From GCA-2686265 sp036010965 (GTDB lineage: Bacteria; Planctomycetota; UBA1135; GCA-002686595), in contig DASCMO010000127.1 in the NCBI GenBank assembly GCA_036010965.1, forward strand, positions 1-32,617: DNA of 32,617 nucleotides, in the 5' to 3' direction. Within the stretch, counting starts at the first letter, position 1; each line of letters begins with the position of its first letter. The notes under the pieces are model-generated. The model saw only the letters and a list, made by a program, of their open reading frames with translations, was not told where the DNA came from and ran no database searches. The position numbers and the translations under genes are program-made. Below, piece by piece: positions 15,228-22,385 of the stretch.

Positions 15228-16106
15228 CTACTCGATGTTCTGGACCTGCTCCCGCAGGCGTTCGACACAGGTCTTGAGGTCCACCACATCGTGGGCCACG
15301 CGCGCGTCGTTGCACTTGGAACCGACGGTGTTGGCCTCGCGGTTGAGCTCCTGCACGAGGAAGTCCAGCTTGCGCCCTACTCCCCCGCCGCGGTCCAGGA
15401 TGACGCTCGCCTCATCGAGGTGGCTGAACAGGCGCGTGACCTCCTCGCTGACATCGGAGCGGTCGGCGATCATGGCCAGCTCCCGCGAGAGGTCCTTCGC
15501 CGGCACATCGCACACGCCGCCCATCAGCTCGGCAACGCGCGCACGCAGGGACTTCATGTGTCCCTTCACGACACCGGGCATGCGTCGCTCGATGCGGCGA
15601 GTGATGCGCTCGATCGCGGTCAGGTGTTTCTGCAGGTCCGCTTCCAGGCGCGCCCCCTCGGCCTCGCGCGCGGCCAGCAAGGAATCGAGCGCCTCGCCGC
15701 AGGCCTTCATCACCAGGCGCGTCTCGCGGCGCCGTCGGGCCTCGTCGGAGTGCGTCCCGATCACCCCCGGCAACTGCACGATCGCCGACATGCCCAGGTC
15801 GTCTTTCAGGCCCAGGTCGCGTGCGGTGCGAGCTATCTGGCGTCGATAGCGTCGGGCAACTTCGGTGTTCACGAACACCTCCTCGGGCGCCGCGGCGCGC
15901 GAGAGATGCACATGCACGGCCAGCGCCCCGCGCGCCACTTTCTTGCGGATCAGGGCCTCCACGCGCGGCTCGAGCTCGGCCAGCTCACCGGGGAAGCGGT
16001 GGCGGATCTGCAGGAAGCGATGATTGACGGAGCGGATCTCCACCCGCACGTCCAGCCCGCCGGTCTCGGCCTCCGACAGGCCGAAGCCTGTCATCGAACG
16101 GATCAA
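15228..16106 (-). CDS. yicC: YicC family endoribonuclease, TTG start
   Basis: YicC proteins are cytoplasmic endoribonucleases implicated in small-RNA turnover and stress growth in enterobacteria. The 292-residue protein has the family N-terminus IRSMTGFG, VEIRSVNHRFLQI, and the C-terminal DUF1732 core (DRSDVSEEVTRLFSHLD, then KLDFLVQELNREANTVGSK). The start is taken as TTG at 16106 because homologues begin M-I-R-S-M-T-G-F-G, the TTG overlaps the pyrE stop (TTGA), and a strong Shine-Dalgarno lies just upstream. An ATG four codons later is an alternative but would remove part of the conserved N-terminus. Confidence 0.93.
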   Translation of the reverse strand: MIRSMTGFGLSEAETGGLDVRVEIRSVNHRFLQIRHRFPGELAELEPRVEALIRKKVARGALAVHVHLSRAAAPEEVFVNTEVARRYRRQIARTARDLGLKDDLGMSAIVQLPGVIGTHSDEARRRRETRLVMKACGEALDSLLAAREAEGARLEADLQKHLTAIERITRRIERRMPGVVKGHMKSLRARVAELMGGVCDVPAKDLSRELAMIADRSDVSEEVTRLFSHLDEASVILDRGGGVGRKLDFLVQELNREANTVGSKCNDARVAHDVVDLKTCVERLREQVQNIE

Positions 16107-16696
16107 AGGCCTCCTCCGGCGAACGCCGTGCGGCTTCCGGGCTTGACGGCCGTGCCACCCGCGGCGCACAGGGGGCACTCGGCGGGTTCCCAGACCTGGA
16201 CCTCGACCTCCGCCAGGCAAGTCAGGGGGAGCGGTTCGTCATCGAACGGATTCCCGCCCGAGCGGTTGATCATTGAGCCCACGCCGACCGGGAGACCGCC
16301 ATGGGCCCGCACGACCTCGAGAGCCTCACGGGCGGAGCCGCCGGTCGTCAGCACATCCTCGACCACCAGGCAGCGCTCGCCCGGCTCGAAGCGGAAACCG
16401 CGTCGAAGGGTCATCACGCCCCCGACGCGTTCAGTGAACATCGCCCGGCGATCCAGAGCCCGCCCGACCTCCTGGGCCCACACGACTGCGCCCATGGCGG
16501 GGCCGACGACCACGTCCACTTCGAGGTTGAAGCGATCGGCGAAGGCGAGCGCCAGGGCTCCGGCCCGTCGGGGCTGGGAGAGCACCAGGGCGCACTGGAA
16601 GTAGCGGTCGCTGTGGAGTCCCGAGGAGAGCTCGAAGTGCCCCTCAAGCATGGCGCCGGTCTGGCGGAAGTGGTCGAGGACCTCGTCGGTCTGCAC
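16103..16696 (-). CDS. pyrE: orotate phosphoribosyltransferase
   Basis: PyrE converts orotate and PRPP to OMP in pyrimidine synthesis. The 197-residue protein has the N-terminal GHFELSSGLHSDRYFQC segment, the VVVGPAMGAVVWA loop, and the PRPP-binding motif CLVVEDVLTTGGSA (109-122). A C-terminal extension (about 160-197) carries a CPLC pair and a VKPGSR segment, which fits the thermophile/planctomycete-like PyrE subtype rather than the enterobacterial one (my recollection of the family). GTG at 16696 lies four bases after the secG stop. The gene overlaps yicC by TTGA. Confidence 0.92.
   Translation of the reverse strand: MQTDEVLDHFRQTGAMLEGHFELSSGLHSDRYFQCALVLSQPRRAGALALAFADRFNLEVDVVVGPAMGAVVWAQEVGRALDRRAMFTERVGGVMTLRRGFRFEPGERCLVVEDVLTTGGSAREALEVVRAHGGLPVGVGSMINRSGGNPFDDEPLPLTCLAEVEVQVWEPAECPLCAAGGTAVKPGSRTAFAGGGL
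16110..16117 (-). promoter_or_regulatory. strong Shine-Dalgarno deciding the yicC TTG start
   Basis: GGAGGAGG on the minus strand lies three bases before TTG 16106 (six from the first GGAGG). It is embedded in the last codons of pyrE and is the strongest ribosome-binding site I noticed in the window. It supports the non-ATG start. Confidence 0.7.
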
Positions 16697-16700
16697 GGGT

Positions 16701-16997
16701 CTAGTTCCCGCCCACGGGCGCCTCGGGCACGCCTCCTCCGAGAGGATCGACCACCGAGGCACTGCCCTCCATGCGGTTGATGATGTGGATCAGGAGAGCG
16801 CTGACGAGGAATACGCTGGCAGCGACACCGGTGAAGGTCTGGATGCCCCGCGCCTTCACGCCGAAGGTCTGCTGGCCGGCCTGGCCGAGGGCCTCGCCGA
16901 AACCCCCGCCCTTACCCTCCTGGAGCAGGATGACGACGATCAGCACCAGCGCCGAGAGGACGAAGACGAGGTAGAGCGAGATGAGGAGGAGGTTCAT
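16701..16997 (-). CDS. secG: preprotein translocase subunit SecG
   Basis: SecG is the small accessory subunit of the SecYEG export channel. The 98-residue protein has two membrane helices (about 4-25 and 55-75) separated by the typical loop QEGKGGGFGEALG followed by QQTFG. The C-terminal tail is rich in glycine and proline. ATG 16997 is chosen because the first helix starts directly after it; the upstream frame is not SecG-like. No clear Shine-Dalgarno is visible. It lies 77 bases downstream of tpiA, a frequent tpiA-secG pairing. Confidence 0.92.
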   Translation of the reverse strand: MNLLLISLYLVFVLSALVLIVVILLQEGKGGGFGEALGQAGQQTFGVKARGIQTFTGVAASVFLVSALLIHIINRMEGSASVVDPLGGGVPEAPVGGN

Positions 16998-17074
16998 GGA
17001 GGCTGAGAATGTGCGGCTCGGTGGATCGGCAGCGCTGGGGTGGGTCGTCTGGGGGCCGCGCGATCGGCTACCCG

Positions 17075-17824
17075 CTAGAATTCGATGATCGGGAGGAAGG
17101 ACTCGGGCTTCAGCGATGCGCCCCCGACCAGGGCGCCGTCGACATCGGCGGCGGCCATCAGTTCGGCCACATTGTCCGGCTTGACGCTGCCACCGTACTG
17201 GATCCGGGTCGCCGCGGCGACCGATTCGGAGTACAGACCCTCCAGAAGGCCCCGCAGATAGGCGTGCACCTCGCTGGCCTGGGCGGTCGTGGCCGTGCGG
17301 CCCGTGCCGATGGCCCAGACGGGCTCGTAGGCGACGGTCACGCGTTCCATGCAACCCTCGTCGATGCCCTCGAGGCCCGCCCGGAGCTGGCCGGCGACAA
17401 CCTGTTCGGTGCGGCCCGCCTCGCGCTCCTCGATCGTCTCGCCGACGCACAGGATCACGTCCAGGCCGACGCCGAGGGCGGTGTGCACCTTGCGGCAGAT
17501 CAGCTCATCACCCTCGCCGTAGACGTGGCGGCGCTCGGAGTGGCCGATCAGAACGAGCTCCGCTCCCACATCGGCCAGCATGGCTGCGGACACCTCTCCG
17601 GTGAACGCGCCGCTCTCCTCGTCGCAGCAGTTCTGCCCGCCGACGCGGATGGGCGAGCCCATCAGGGCGCGGGCGATCTCGTCCACGTAAACGGAGGGAG
17701 GGAAAACGGCCACGTCGATGTCGCGGCGATCACCCATCCGCTCGCGCAGCACCTCCACCAGCTCGAGCGCCGCGCGGCGGTCGAGGTTCATCTTCCAGTT
17801 GCCTGCGAGGAACGGGGTTCTCAC
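17075..17824 (-). CDS. tpiA: triose-phosphate isomerase
   Basis: TpiA interconverts dihydroxyacetone phosphate and glyceraldehyde 3-phosphate. The 249-residue TIM barrel has all catalytic residues: N9 and K11 in GNWKMN, H95 in IGHSERR, and E167 in AYEPVWAIGTG. The phosphate-binding YGGSVKPDN and GALVGGASL segments are also present. The GTG start is preceded by GAGGAGG at about ten bases. It follows aroF after 14 bases. Confidence 0.97.
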   Translation of the reverse strand: MRTPFLAGNWKMNLDRRAALELVEVLRERMGDRRDIDVAVFPPSVYVDEIARALMGSPIRVGGQNCCDEESGAFTGEVSAAMLADVGAELVLIGHSERRHVYGEGDELICRKVHTALGVGLDVILCVGETIEEREAGRTEQVVAGQLRAGLEGIDEGCMERVTVAYEPVWAIGTGRTATTAQASEVHAYLRGLLEGLYSESVAAATRIQYGGSVKPDNVAELMAAADVDGALVGGASLKPESFLPIIEF

Positions 17825-17838
17825 GGTGCGGCGCCTCC

Positions 17839-18891
17839 TCAGAGCGCGGGCTCGGGAGTCGAGGTCTGGTCGGCGGGGATAACGAAGGTGGCCTCATCCA
17901 TGTTCGCGATCGCCTCGGCGTCGCGCCGGATCCGACCCAGCTCGTTGAGCGAGATCGCCTGCTGGCCGTCGGAGTGGGTCTCCTCGGGTCGCGGGTGCAC
18001 CTCGATGATCAGGCCGTCGGCTCCCGCCGCCATGCCGGCGCGGGCCACGGCGCGCACGAGCTCGCTGCGACCGGCGGAGTGGGAGGGGTCGACGATCACG
18101 GGCAAGTGCGTCTCGCGGGCGAGGAAGGCCACCGCCCCGACATCGAGCAGGTTGCGCGTGCAGTCGTCGAAGCTGCGCACGCCTCGCTCACAGAGGACGA
18201 CCTGCTCGTTACCCGTAGAGAGGATGAATTCGGCGGCCATCAAGAACTCACGAACGGTCGCGCCGAAGCCGCGCTTGAGCAGCACGGGCTTCATCGTCCG
18301 GCCGACCTCCAGGAGCAGCGGGCTCGAGGCCATGCTGCGGGCGCCAATCTGGATCATGTCCGCCACCTCGGCCACGGCCTCCACATCGCGCGTGTCGAGC
18401 ACCTCGGTGACCACGCCGATGCCAACCTCCGCGCGCACGCGCGCCAGCATCTCAAGCGCCGGCCGCCCCAGGCCCTGGAAAGAATAGGGCGAGGTGCGCG
18501 GCTTGTAGGCGCCGCCTCGCAGCAAGGTCGCCCCGCGGGCGCGGACGCCGCGGGCGATGTGCAGTAGGGCTTGCTCGTCCTCCACCGCGCAGGGGCCGGC
18601 GATCAGGGAGACCTTGCCCGCGCCGAAGCGGGCCTCGCCGGCGCGCACCTCGGTGGGCGAAGCGCCCGGGCTGGTCTGGTGCAGCTCGCGCGCGTCGCCG
18701 GTCGAGAGGACCTCCGCCACGCCCGCCAGATCCTCGAGCAATGAGCGGTCCTGGGGCTGGCCGGTGCCCTCGAGCTCGAGCAGCAGCCGGTCGGCATCCA
18801 GGAAACGCGCGGCGTAGCCCAGCTCCCTGGAGAGAGCGAGGATCGTCTCGATCTGGTCGGGCACAAGGCCCTTGCGCAGGCGGACGAGCAT
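17839..18891 (-). CDS. aroF: 3-deoxy-7-phosphoheptulonate synthase (type I-beta, with N-terminal regulatory domain)
   Basis: DAHP synthase condenses phosphoenolpyruvate and erythrose 4-phosphate, the first step of the shikimate pathway. The 350-residue protein resembles the Thermotoga-type enzyme. A ferredoxin-like regulatory domain occupies about 1-75 (MLVRLRKGLVPDQIE), and the barrel contains LIAGPCAVE (96-104), RGGAYKPRTSPYSFQGLG, MIQIGARSM, LLKRGFG, VDPSHSAGR and IIEVHPRPE. The N-terminal domain is where such enzymes bind Tyr or Phe for feedback inhibition. ATG 18891 has GGGAG a few bases upstream and a good promoter about 70 bases upstream. It heads the long cluster down to the ftsK-like gene. 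Confidence 0.95.
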   Translation of the reverse strand: MLVRLRKGLVPDQIETILALSRELGYAARFLDADRLLLELEGTGQPQDRSLLEDLAGVAEVLSTGDARELHQTSPGASPTEVRAGEARFGAGKVSLIAGPCAVEDEQALLHIARGVRARGATLLRGGAYKPRTSPYSFQGLGRPALEMLARVRAEVGIGVVTEVLDTRDVEAVAEVADMIQIGARSMASSPLLLEVGRTMKPVLLKRGFGATVREFLMAAEFILSTGNEQVVLCERGVRSFDDCTRNLLDVGAVAFLARETHLPVIVDPSHSAGRSELVRAVARAGMAAGADGLIIEVHPRPEETHSDGQQAISLNELGRIRRDAEAIANMDEATFVIPADQTSTPEPAL

Positions 18892-18959
18892 GATGCTCCC
18901 GGAAACGACCCCTGGAATCCGGTGCGACCGGACCAGTGGAATGCGGGAGAGAACGCGGC

Positions 18960-18989
18960 AGTATAGGCTCCTGACCCGGATTTCATCAA
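18960..18989 (-). promoter_or_regulatory. sigma-70-type promoter for aroF and the downstream cluster
   Basis: On the minus strand TTGATG (18989-18984) and TATACT (18965-18960) are separated by 18 bases. Both are close to the -35 and -10 consensus, the best pair I found. Initiation would fall near 18953, leaving about 60 bases of leader before the aroF ATG. The 165-base region between aroF and the divergent HD-domain gene holds no other clear signal. Confidence 0.6.
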
Positions 18990-19056
18990 TCGCCCCCGGC
19001 GCGATCCGGGCCCGAAACCAACGGCGAAGGGGGAAGGACGGGAAGCCGAGACACCC

Positions 19057-19608
19057 ATGGACGAGACCCTCGAAGCACTGCTGGCCCTGGCGCCCCTCGA
19101 CGCCCTCCCGCGCACGGGCTGGGTGCAGCACGGCATCGGAGCACCCGAATCCGTGGCCGGCCATCTGGCGGCCACGGCCCTGGTGGCCCTGGCCCTCGCC
19201 CCACGCGTCGAGCCGGGCCTCGATGTGGACCGCTGCCTGGCTCTGGCCCTCGTGCACGACGCCCCCGAAGCCCTGATCGGGGACCTGCCGCGCGGCGCGC
19301 AAGATCGGCTGCCCCCGGGCGCGAAGGCCGCGGCGGAGGAGGCGGCGGCCCGCTCGCTCCTGGCCCCTCTCTCCCCCGTCGCCCTCGCGCGCTTCAGGGA
19401 GTTCGCGGCGGGCGAGACACGCGAGGCGCGCCTCGCCCACCTCTGCGACCGGCTCGCACTGGGCGTCCGGCTCCTGGCCTACCTGCGCGCCGGCTCGCGC
19501 GGACTGGAGGAGTTCACGGGCGGCCTGGAGGCCCTCGACTGCGCCGAGTTCCAGCCCGCCGAAGACCTGCGCCGGGCGCTGCTGGCCGCGATCGGGGAGC
19601 AAGGGTGA
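19057..19608 (+). CDS. HD-domain protein, probable 5'-deoxynucleotidase (YfbR/HDDC2-like)
   Basis: The 183-residue protein has the HD phosphohydrolase motif spread as in the YfbR/HDDC2 group: LPRTGWV (17-23), PESVAGH with H36, LALVHDAPE with H67-D68, GDLP, and a later Asp in HLCDRLALGVRLL. Proteins of this group remove phosphate from deoxynucleoside 5'-monophosphates in nucleotide salvage; the substrate here is inferred by family. The ATG at 19057 follows a GGGAAG-rich stretch. It is transcribed away from aroF, and the next gene starts 31 bases downstream, so the two may form an operon. Confidence 0.82.
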   Translation: MDETLEALLALAPLDALPRTGWVQHGIGAPESVAGHLAATALVALALAPRVEPGLDVDRCLALALVHDAPEALIGDLPRGAQDRLPPGAKAAAEEAAARSLLAPLSPVALARFREFAAGETREARLAHLCDRLALGVRLLAYLRAGSRGLEEFTGGLEALDCAEFQPAEDLRRALLAAIGEQG

Positions 19609-19639
19609 ATTCCACGTCGCGCGAGAGGATGCTCTGGGC

Positions 19640-20638
19640 GTGAAGAAGCTCGGCCTGATCCCGCCCGTCCTGGGACTTGGTGTGCTCGCCGCCGTGGTCG
19701 GCTGGCGCGCATTCGAGGACCCCGGGATCTCCCTCCCGCCCTTCCCCGACCCGCCCCCTGTGACGATCCCCGGCTTCGAGCTGCAGCTCGGCAACGCCCG
19801 CATCGCAGGCGTCGTGCGCGGAGCCGACGGCCGCGTGCTGGTGGACGCTCTGGTGTCCCTGCGCGCCGGGGAGGAACCTCTGTGGACCTACACGGACGCC
19901 GAGGGGCGCTTCGCCCTCTCCAACGTGTCCCCCGGACCTGCACGCATCACGGTCCTGGCCCGCCGCTACCACGCGCGCGAGTTCGACGTCCTGGTCCCGG
20001 ACGAGGCCCTCGCCCTCGATCTCGACGAGGCGCTCGCGCCCATCCCCGAGCTCCCGCCCCTCGACCGCGCGACCCTGGACGGAACCCTCGCCCCAGCCAT
20101 CGCCGGTCGAGGCGTGGCCGGGTACGAGGTGCTCTTGCGTCCCGTGCTGAATCCCGATCGCTTCGGCTCCCCCGTCGAGCGCAGGACGCGTGTCGGCGCC
20201 GATCGCTCCTTCCACTTCCCCGACCTGATCCTGGGCGAGTACCGCGTGACCCTCCTGCCCCCCTGGGCCACGGGCGGCACCTGGCCGAACCTCGCGGACG
20301 CCGCCCGACGAGCCCACATCCACAGCTTCGCCTCAGCCGGCCGGCCGCTCGAACTGCTGGCGTCGGCGGGCGAGGTCCACGGGCGCCTCGTCGATCCCTC
20401 TGGGGCCGGGATCTTTGGAGCGCTGGTGTTCATCCACCCAGCGGATCGCGAGGGGCGCCCCTGGCCTCCGACGACGACGGCCGAGGACGGGACCTTCACC
20501 ATCGGCGATCTGCCTCCCGGCGCCCATCGTCTGCGAGTGGTCGCCGGCGAGGCTCGGAGCGAGCGGGAAGTGCAGGTCTCCGCGGGCTCCACCCTCGAGA
20601 TCGACCTGGCGCCCCTCGAAACCCGCGCGGGTCGCTGA
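19640..20638 (+). CDS. membrane-anchored protein with carboxypeptidase-regulatory-like domains
   Basis: The 332-residue protein begins with a hydrophobic segment (about 4-22) that acts as an anchor or uncleaved signal. It has two beta-sandwich domains of the carboxypeptidase-regulatory type: about 52-120 (AGVVRGADGRVLVDALVSL, then TDAEGRFALSNV) and 240-325 (GRLVDPSGAGIFGALVF, then EDGTFTIGDLPPGAHRLRVV). The middle part (about 130-235) looks like a third, weaker copy. Such domains usually mediate binding outside the membrane. No catalytic motif is visible and I assign no function. The start is GTG at 19640. The gene converges on the GMC oxidoreductase with a 9-base gap. Confidence 0.72.
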   Translation: MKKLGLIPPVLGLGVLAAVVGWRAFEDPGISLPPFPDPPPVTIPGFELQLGNARIAGVVRGADGRVLVDALVSLRAGEEPLWTYTDAEGRFALSNVSPGPARITVLARRYHAREFDVLVPDEALALDLDEALAPIPELPPLDRATLDGTLAPAIAGRGVAGYEVLLRPVLNPDRFGSPVERRTRVGADRSFHFPDLILGEYRVTLLPPWATGGTWPNLADAARRAHIHSFASAGRPLELLASAGEVHGRLVDPSGAGIFGALVFIHPADREGRPWPPTTTAEDGTFTIGDLPPGAHRLRVVAGEARSEREVQVSAGSTLEIDLAPLETRAGR

Positions 20639-20647
20639 GGCGCGAGC

Positions 20648-22243
20648 TCAGGACCCCGCGTCTGGGGCGGCGGCGGCCTCCCGCGGGGGGATGCACGCCA
20701 TCGCGCGCTCGGCGAGGGCGGCGATCGTGAGCGAGGGATTGGTGCCGAGGTCGGCGGAGACCGCCGAGCCATCCACGACCCACAACCCCTCGTAACCGAA
20801 GACCCTCTGCTCGGCATCGATCACGCCCTCGGCGGCATCGACGCCCATGCAGCAACCTCCCAGGACGTGCGCGGTGGCGGGACGGTTCAGGATCGTGTCC
20901 AGGGCCAGTGAGGTCGCAAACCCGCCGCTCCTAGACGCCAGTCGCTCGGCGAGGACATCCGCCTCCGGGATCGTGCGCACCGGCGGCTCGCCTCCATCGA
21001 GGGCCGTGCGCAGGTGGCCGGCCCTGCGCATGCGCAGGGAGAGACCGCTGGTCCCCATGTAGAGCATCAGGAACGAGTGCCGCGCCAGATCGGGCACAAG
21101 GGCGGCGCGCAGGGCGGCGACGGGCCGACGCAGGACGGCCACCAGGGAGCGCGCAAGGCGCGTGGGCAGGGACCCCTCCCCCGGCGCGTGGGGCATGAGC
21201 AACAGGCGGAAGAATCCCGAACCGGCGCCATAGCGCACGACCTCGAGGCCGGCGCCGCCCGGGAGACCCAGGCGCGAGCCGATGGCCACGCCGCGCGAGA
21301 GGTCCTCCTCAGGATCCGGGCAAACCACACCGATGAGCGCCTCCGAGTTGGTCCGCACCGTGCGGCCCAGACGCTCCGAGAGGGCCGGCAGGCCGTCGGG
21401 ATCGGCCTTCATCGCCAGCAAGAGGTCGAGGGTGCCCCCGACCCCCCCGGCGAGCACGACGCGCCGGGCCGTGAACACCCGCTTGACGCGATGGAGCAGC
21501 GAACGCCCTTCCTTGACCTCGACGCGGAAGCCGCCGCCCGCGAGGGGCCGGAGACCGACGACCTGCGAATCGGCGTGCAAGGTGAGACCTCGCCGCCGGG
21601 CCAGCCAGAGATAGTTGCGATCTAGGGTGTTCTTGGCGCCGTGGCGGCAGCCGGTCATGCAGGCCCCGCACAGGGTGCAGCCCGTGCGGGGCGGCCCCTC
21701 GCCCCCGAAATAGGGGTCATCGACGGTCTCACCGGGCCGGCCGAAGTGCACGCTCACCTCGGTCGGCGCCCAGTCATCGGGAGCCAGCCCGCGCAGCAAG
21801 CGGTCGGAAGAGGTCGTCTCCGGCGTCGCCGTGGCGCCCAGCATGCGCCGCACCTCGGCGTAGTGCGGCGCCAGCTCGCGTTGCCAGTCGGCCAGGTGAG
21901 CCCACGAGGGAGCCTCGAAGAAGGACGGATCGGGCTCGGAGAGGACGTTGGCGAAGACCAGCGAGCCGCCGCCGACGCCGACCCCAGAGAAGGCCGTCAG
22001 GTGACGGAAGAAGCGCATCTGGAAGGGCCCGCGCCAACCCAGGAGCGGAGCCCACAGCCAGCGCTTCAGGTTCCAGTTCGTGCGCGGAAAATCGGCCTCC
22101 GAGAGGGCGCTCCCCTTCTCGAGCAACAGCACGTCGTAGCCCTTTTCCACCAGGCGCAGGGCCGAAACGCTCCCGCCGAAACCCGAGCCGATGACAATGA
22201 AGTCGTGGTCGTGGGTGGGCACGGCGGAGATTGTAGCCCCCAT
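20648..22243 (-). CDS. GMC family oxidoreductase (cholesterol-oxidase-like flavoprotein)
   Basis: This FAD-dependent enzyme of up to 531 residues shows the dinucleotide-binding motif VIGSGFGGSVSALRL (17-31) with a following acidic LLLEKG. It also has GVGVGGGSLVFANVL (87-101) and the C-terminal VLGGCCMG and VVDGSAVSADLGTNPSLTI segments of the GMC_oxred_C region. A four-cysteine motif C189-C192-C195-C199 (TGCTLCGACMTGCRHGAKNT) resembles an Fe-S ligand set and is typical of the ChoD-like branch. It probably oxidises an alcohol or sterol-like substrate, which cannot be named. ATG 22243 is used here; GTG 22222 is a serious alternative, because the possible TACAAT promoter lies between them. Confidence 0.87.
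   Translation of the reverse strand: MGATISAVPTHDHDFIVIGSGFGGSVSALRLVEKGYDVLLLEKGSALSEADFPRTNWNLKRWLWAPLLGWRGPFQMRFFRHLTAFSGVGVGGGSLVFANVLSEPDPSFFEAPSWAHLADWQRELAPHYAEVRRMLGATATPETTSSDRLLRGLAPDDWAPTEVSVHFGRPGETVDDPYFGGEGPPRTGCTLCGACMTGCRHGAKNTLDRNYLWLARRRGLTLHADSQVVGLRPLAGGGFRVEVKEGRSLLHRVKRVFTARRVVLAGGVGGTLDLLLAMKADPDGLPALSERLGRTVRTNSEALIGVVCPDPEEDLSRGVAIGSRLGLPGGAGLEVVRYGAGSGFFRLLLMPHAPGEGSLPTRLARSLVAVLRRPVAALRAALVPDLARHSFLMLYMGTSGLSLRMRRAGHLRTALDGGEPPVRTIPEADVLAERLASRSGGFATSLALDTILNRPATAHVLGGCCMGVDAAEGVIDAEQRVFGYEGLWVVDGSAVSADLGTNPSLTIAALAERAMACIPPREAAAAPDAGS
22231..22236 (-). promoter_or_regulatory. possible -10 element (TACAAT) before the GMC oxidoreductase
   Basis: GGGGCTACAATC on the minus strand is identical over 12 bases to the element before rimO. 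Initiation about seven bases further on would fall near the GTG at 22222. That would make the mRNA leaderless and the upstream ATG unused. No -35 hexamer is evident. Confidence 0.35.
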
Positions 22244-22349
22244 CCACCGCCGGGCTCCGCTCCGGGGTGGACAAACGGCCCGTGCAACCGGCCCCTCATG
22301 CGCTCGGGCGTGATGGCTCGCGACGGATCCGAGATGGGGTCCGCGAAGC

Positions 22350-22355
22350 TATGCT
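22350..22355 (+). promoter_or_regulatory. weak possible -10 element (TATGCT) before the cysteine desulfurase
   Basis: TATGCT preceded by AAGC lies 31 bases before the desulfurase ATG in the 142-base divergent gap. It has no good -35 partner. It is the best candidate on this strand, but weak. Confidence 0.25.
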
Positions 22356-22385
22356 GTGCGTGCCGCCGCGAGGGGGCTCTCGTTC

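Noticed and set aside
18892..19803. 654-codon extension of the aroF frame upstream
   Set aside because: It crosses the promoter region and the HD-domain gene in antisense. ATG 18891 with a Shine-Dalgarno and a promoter behind it fits the known N-terminus.
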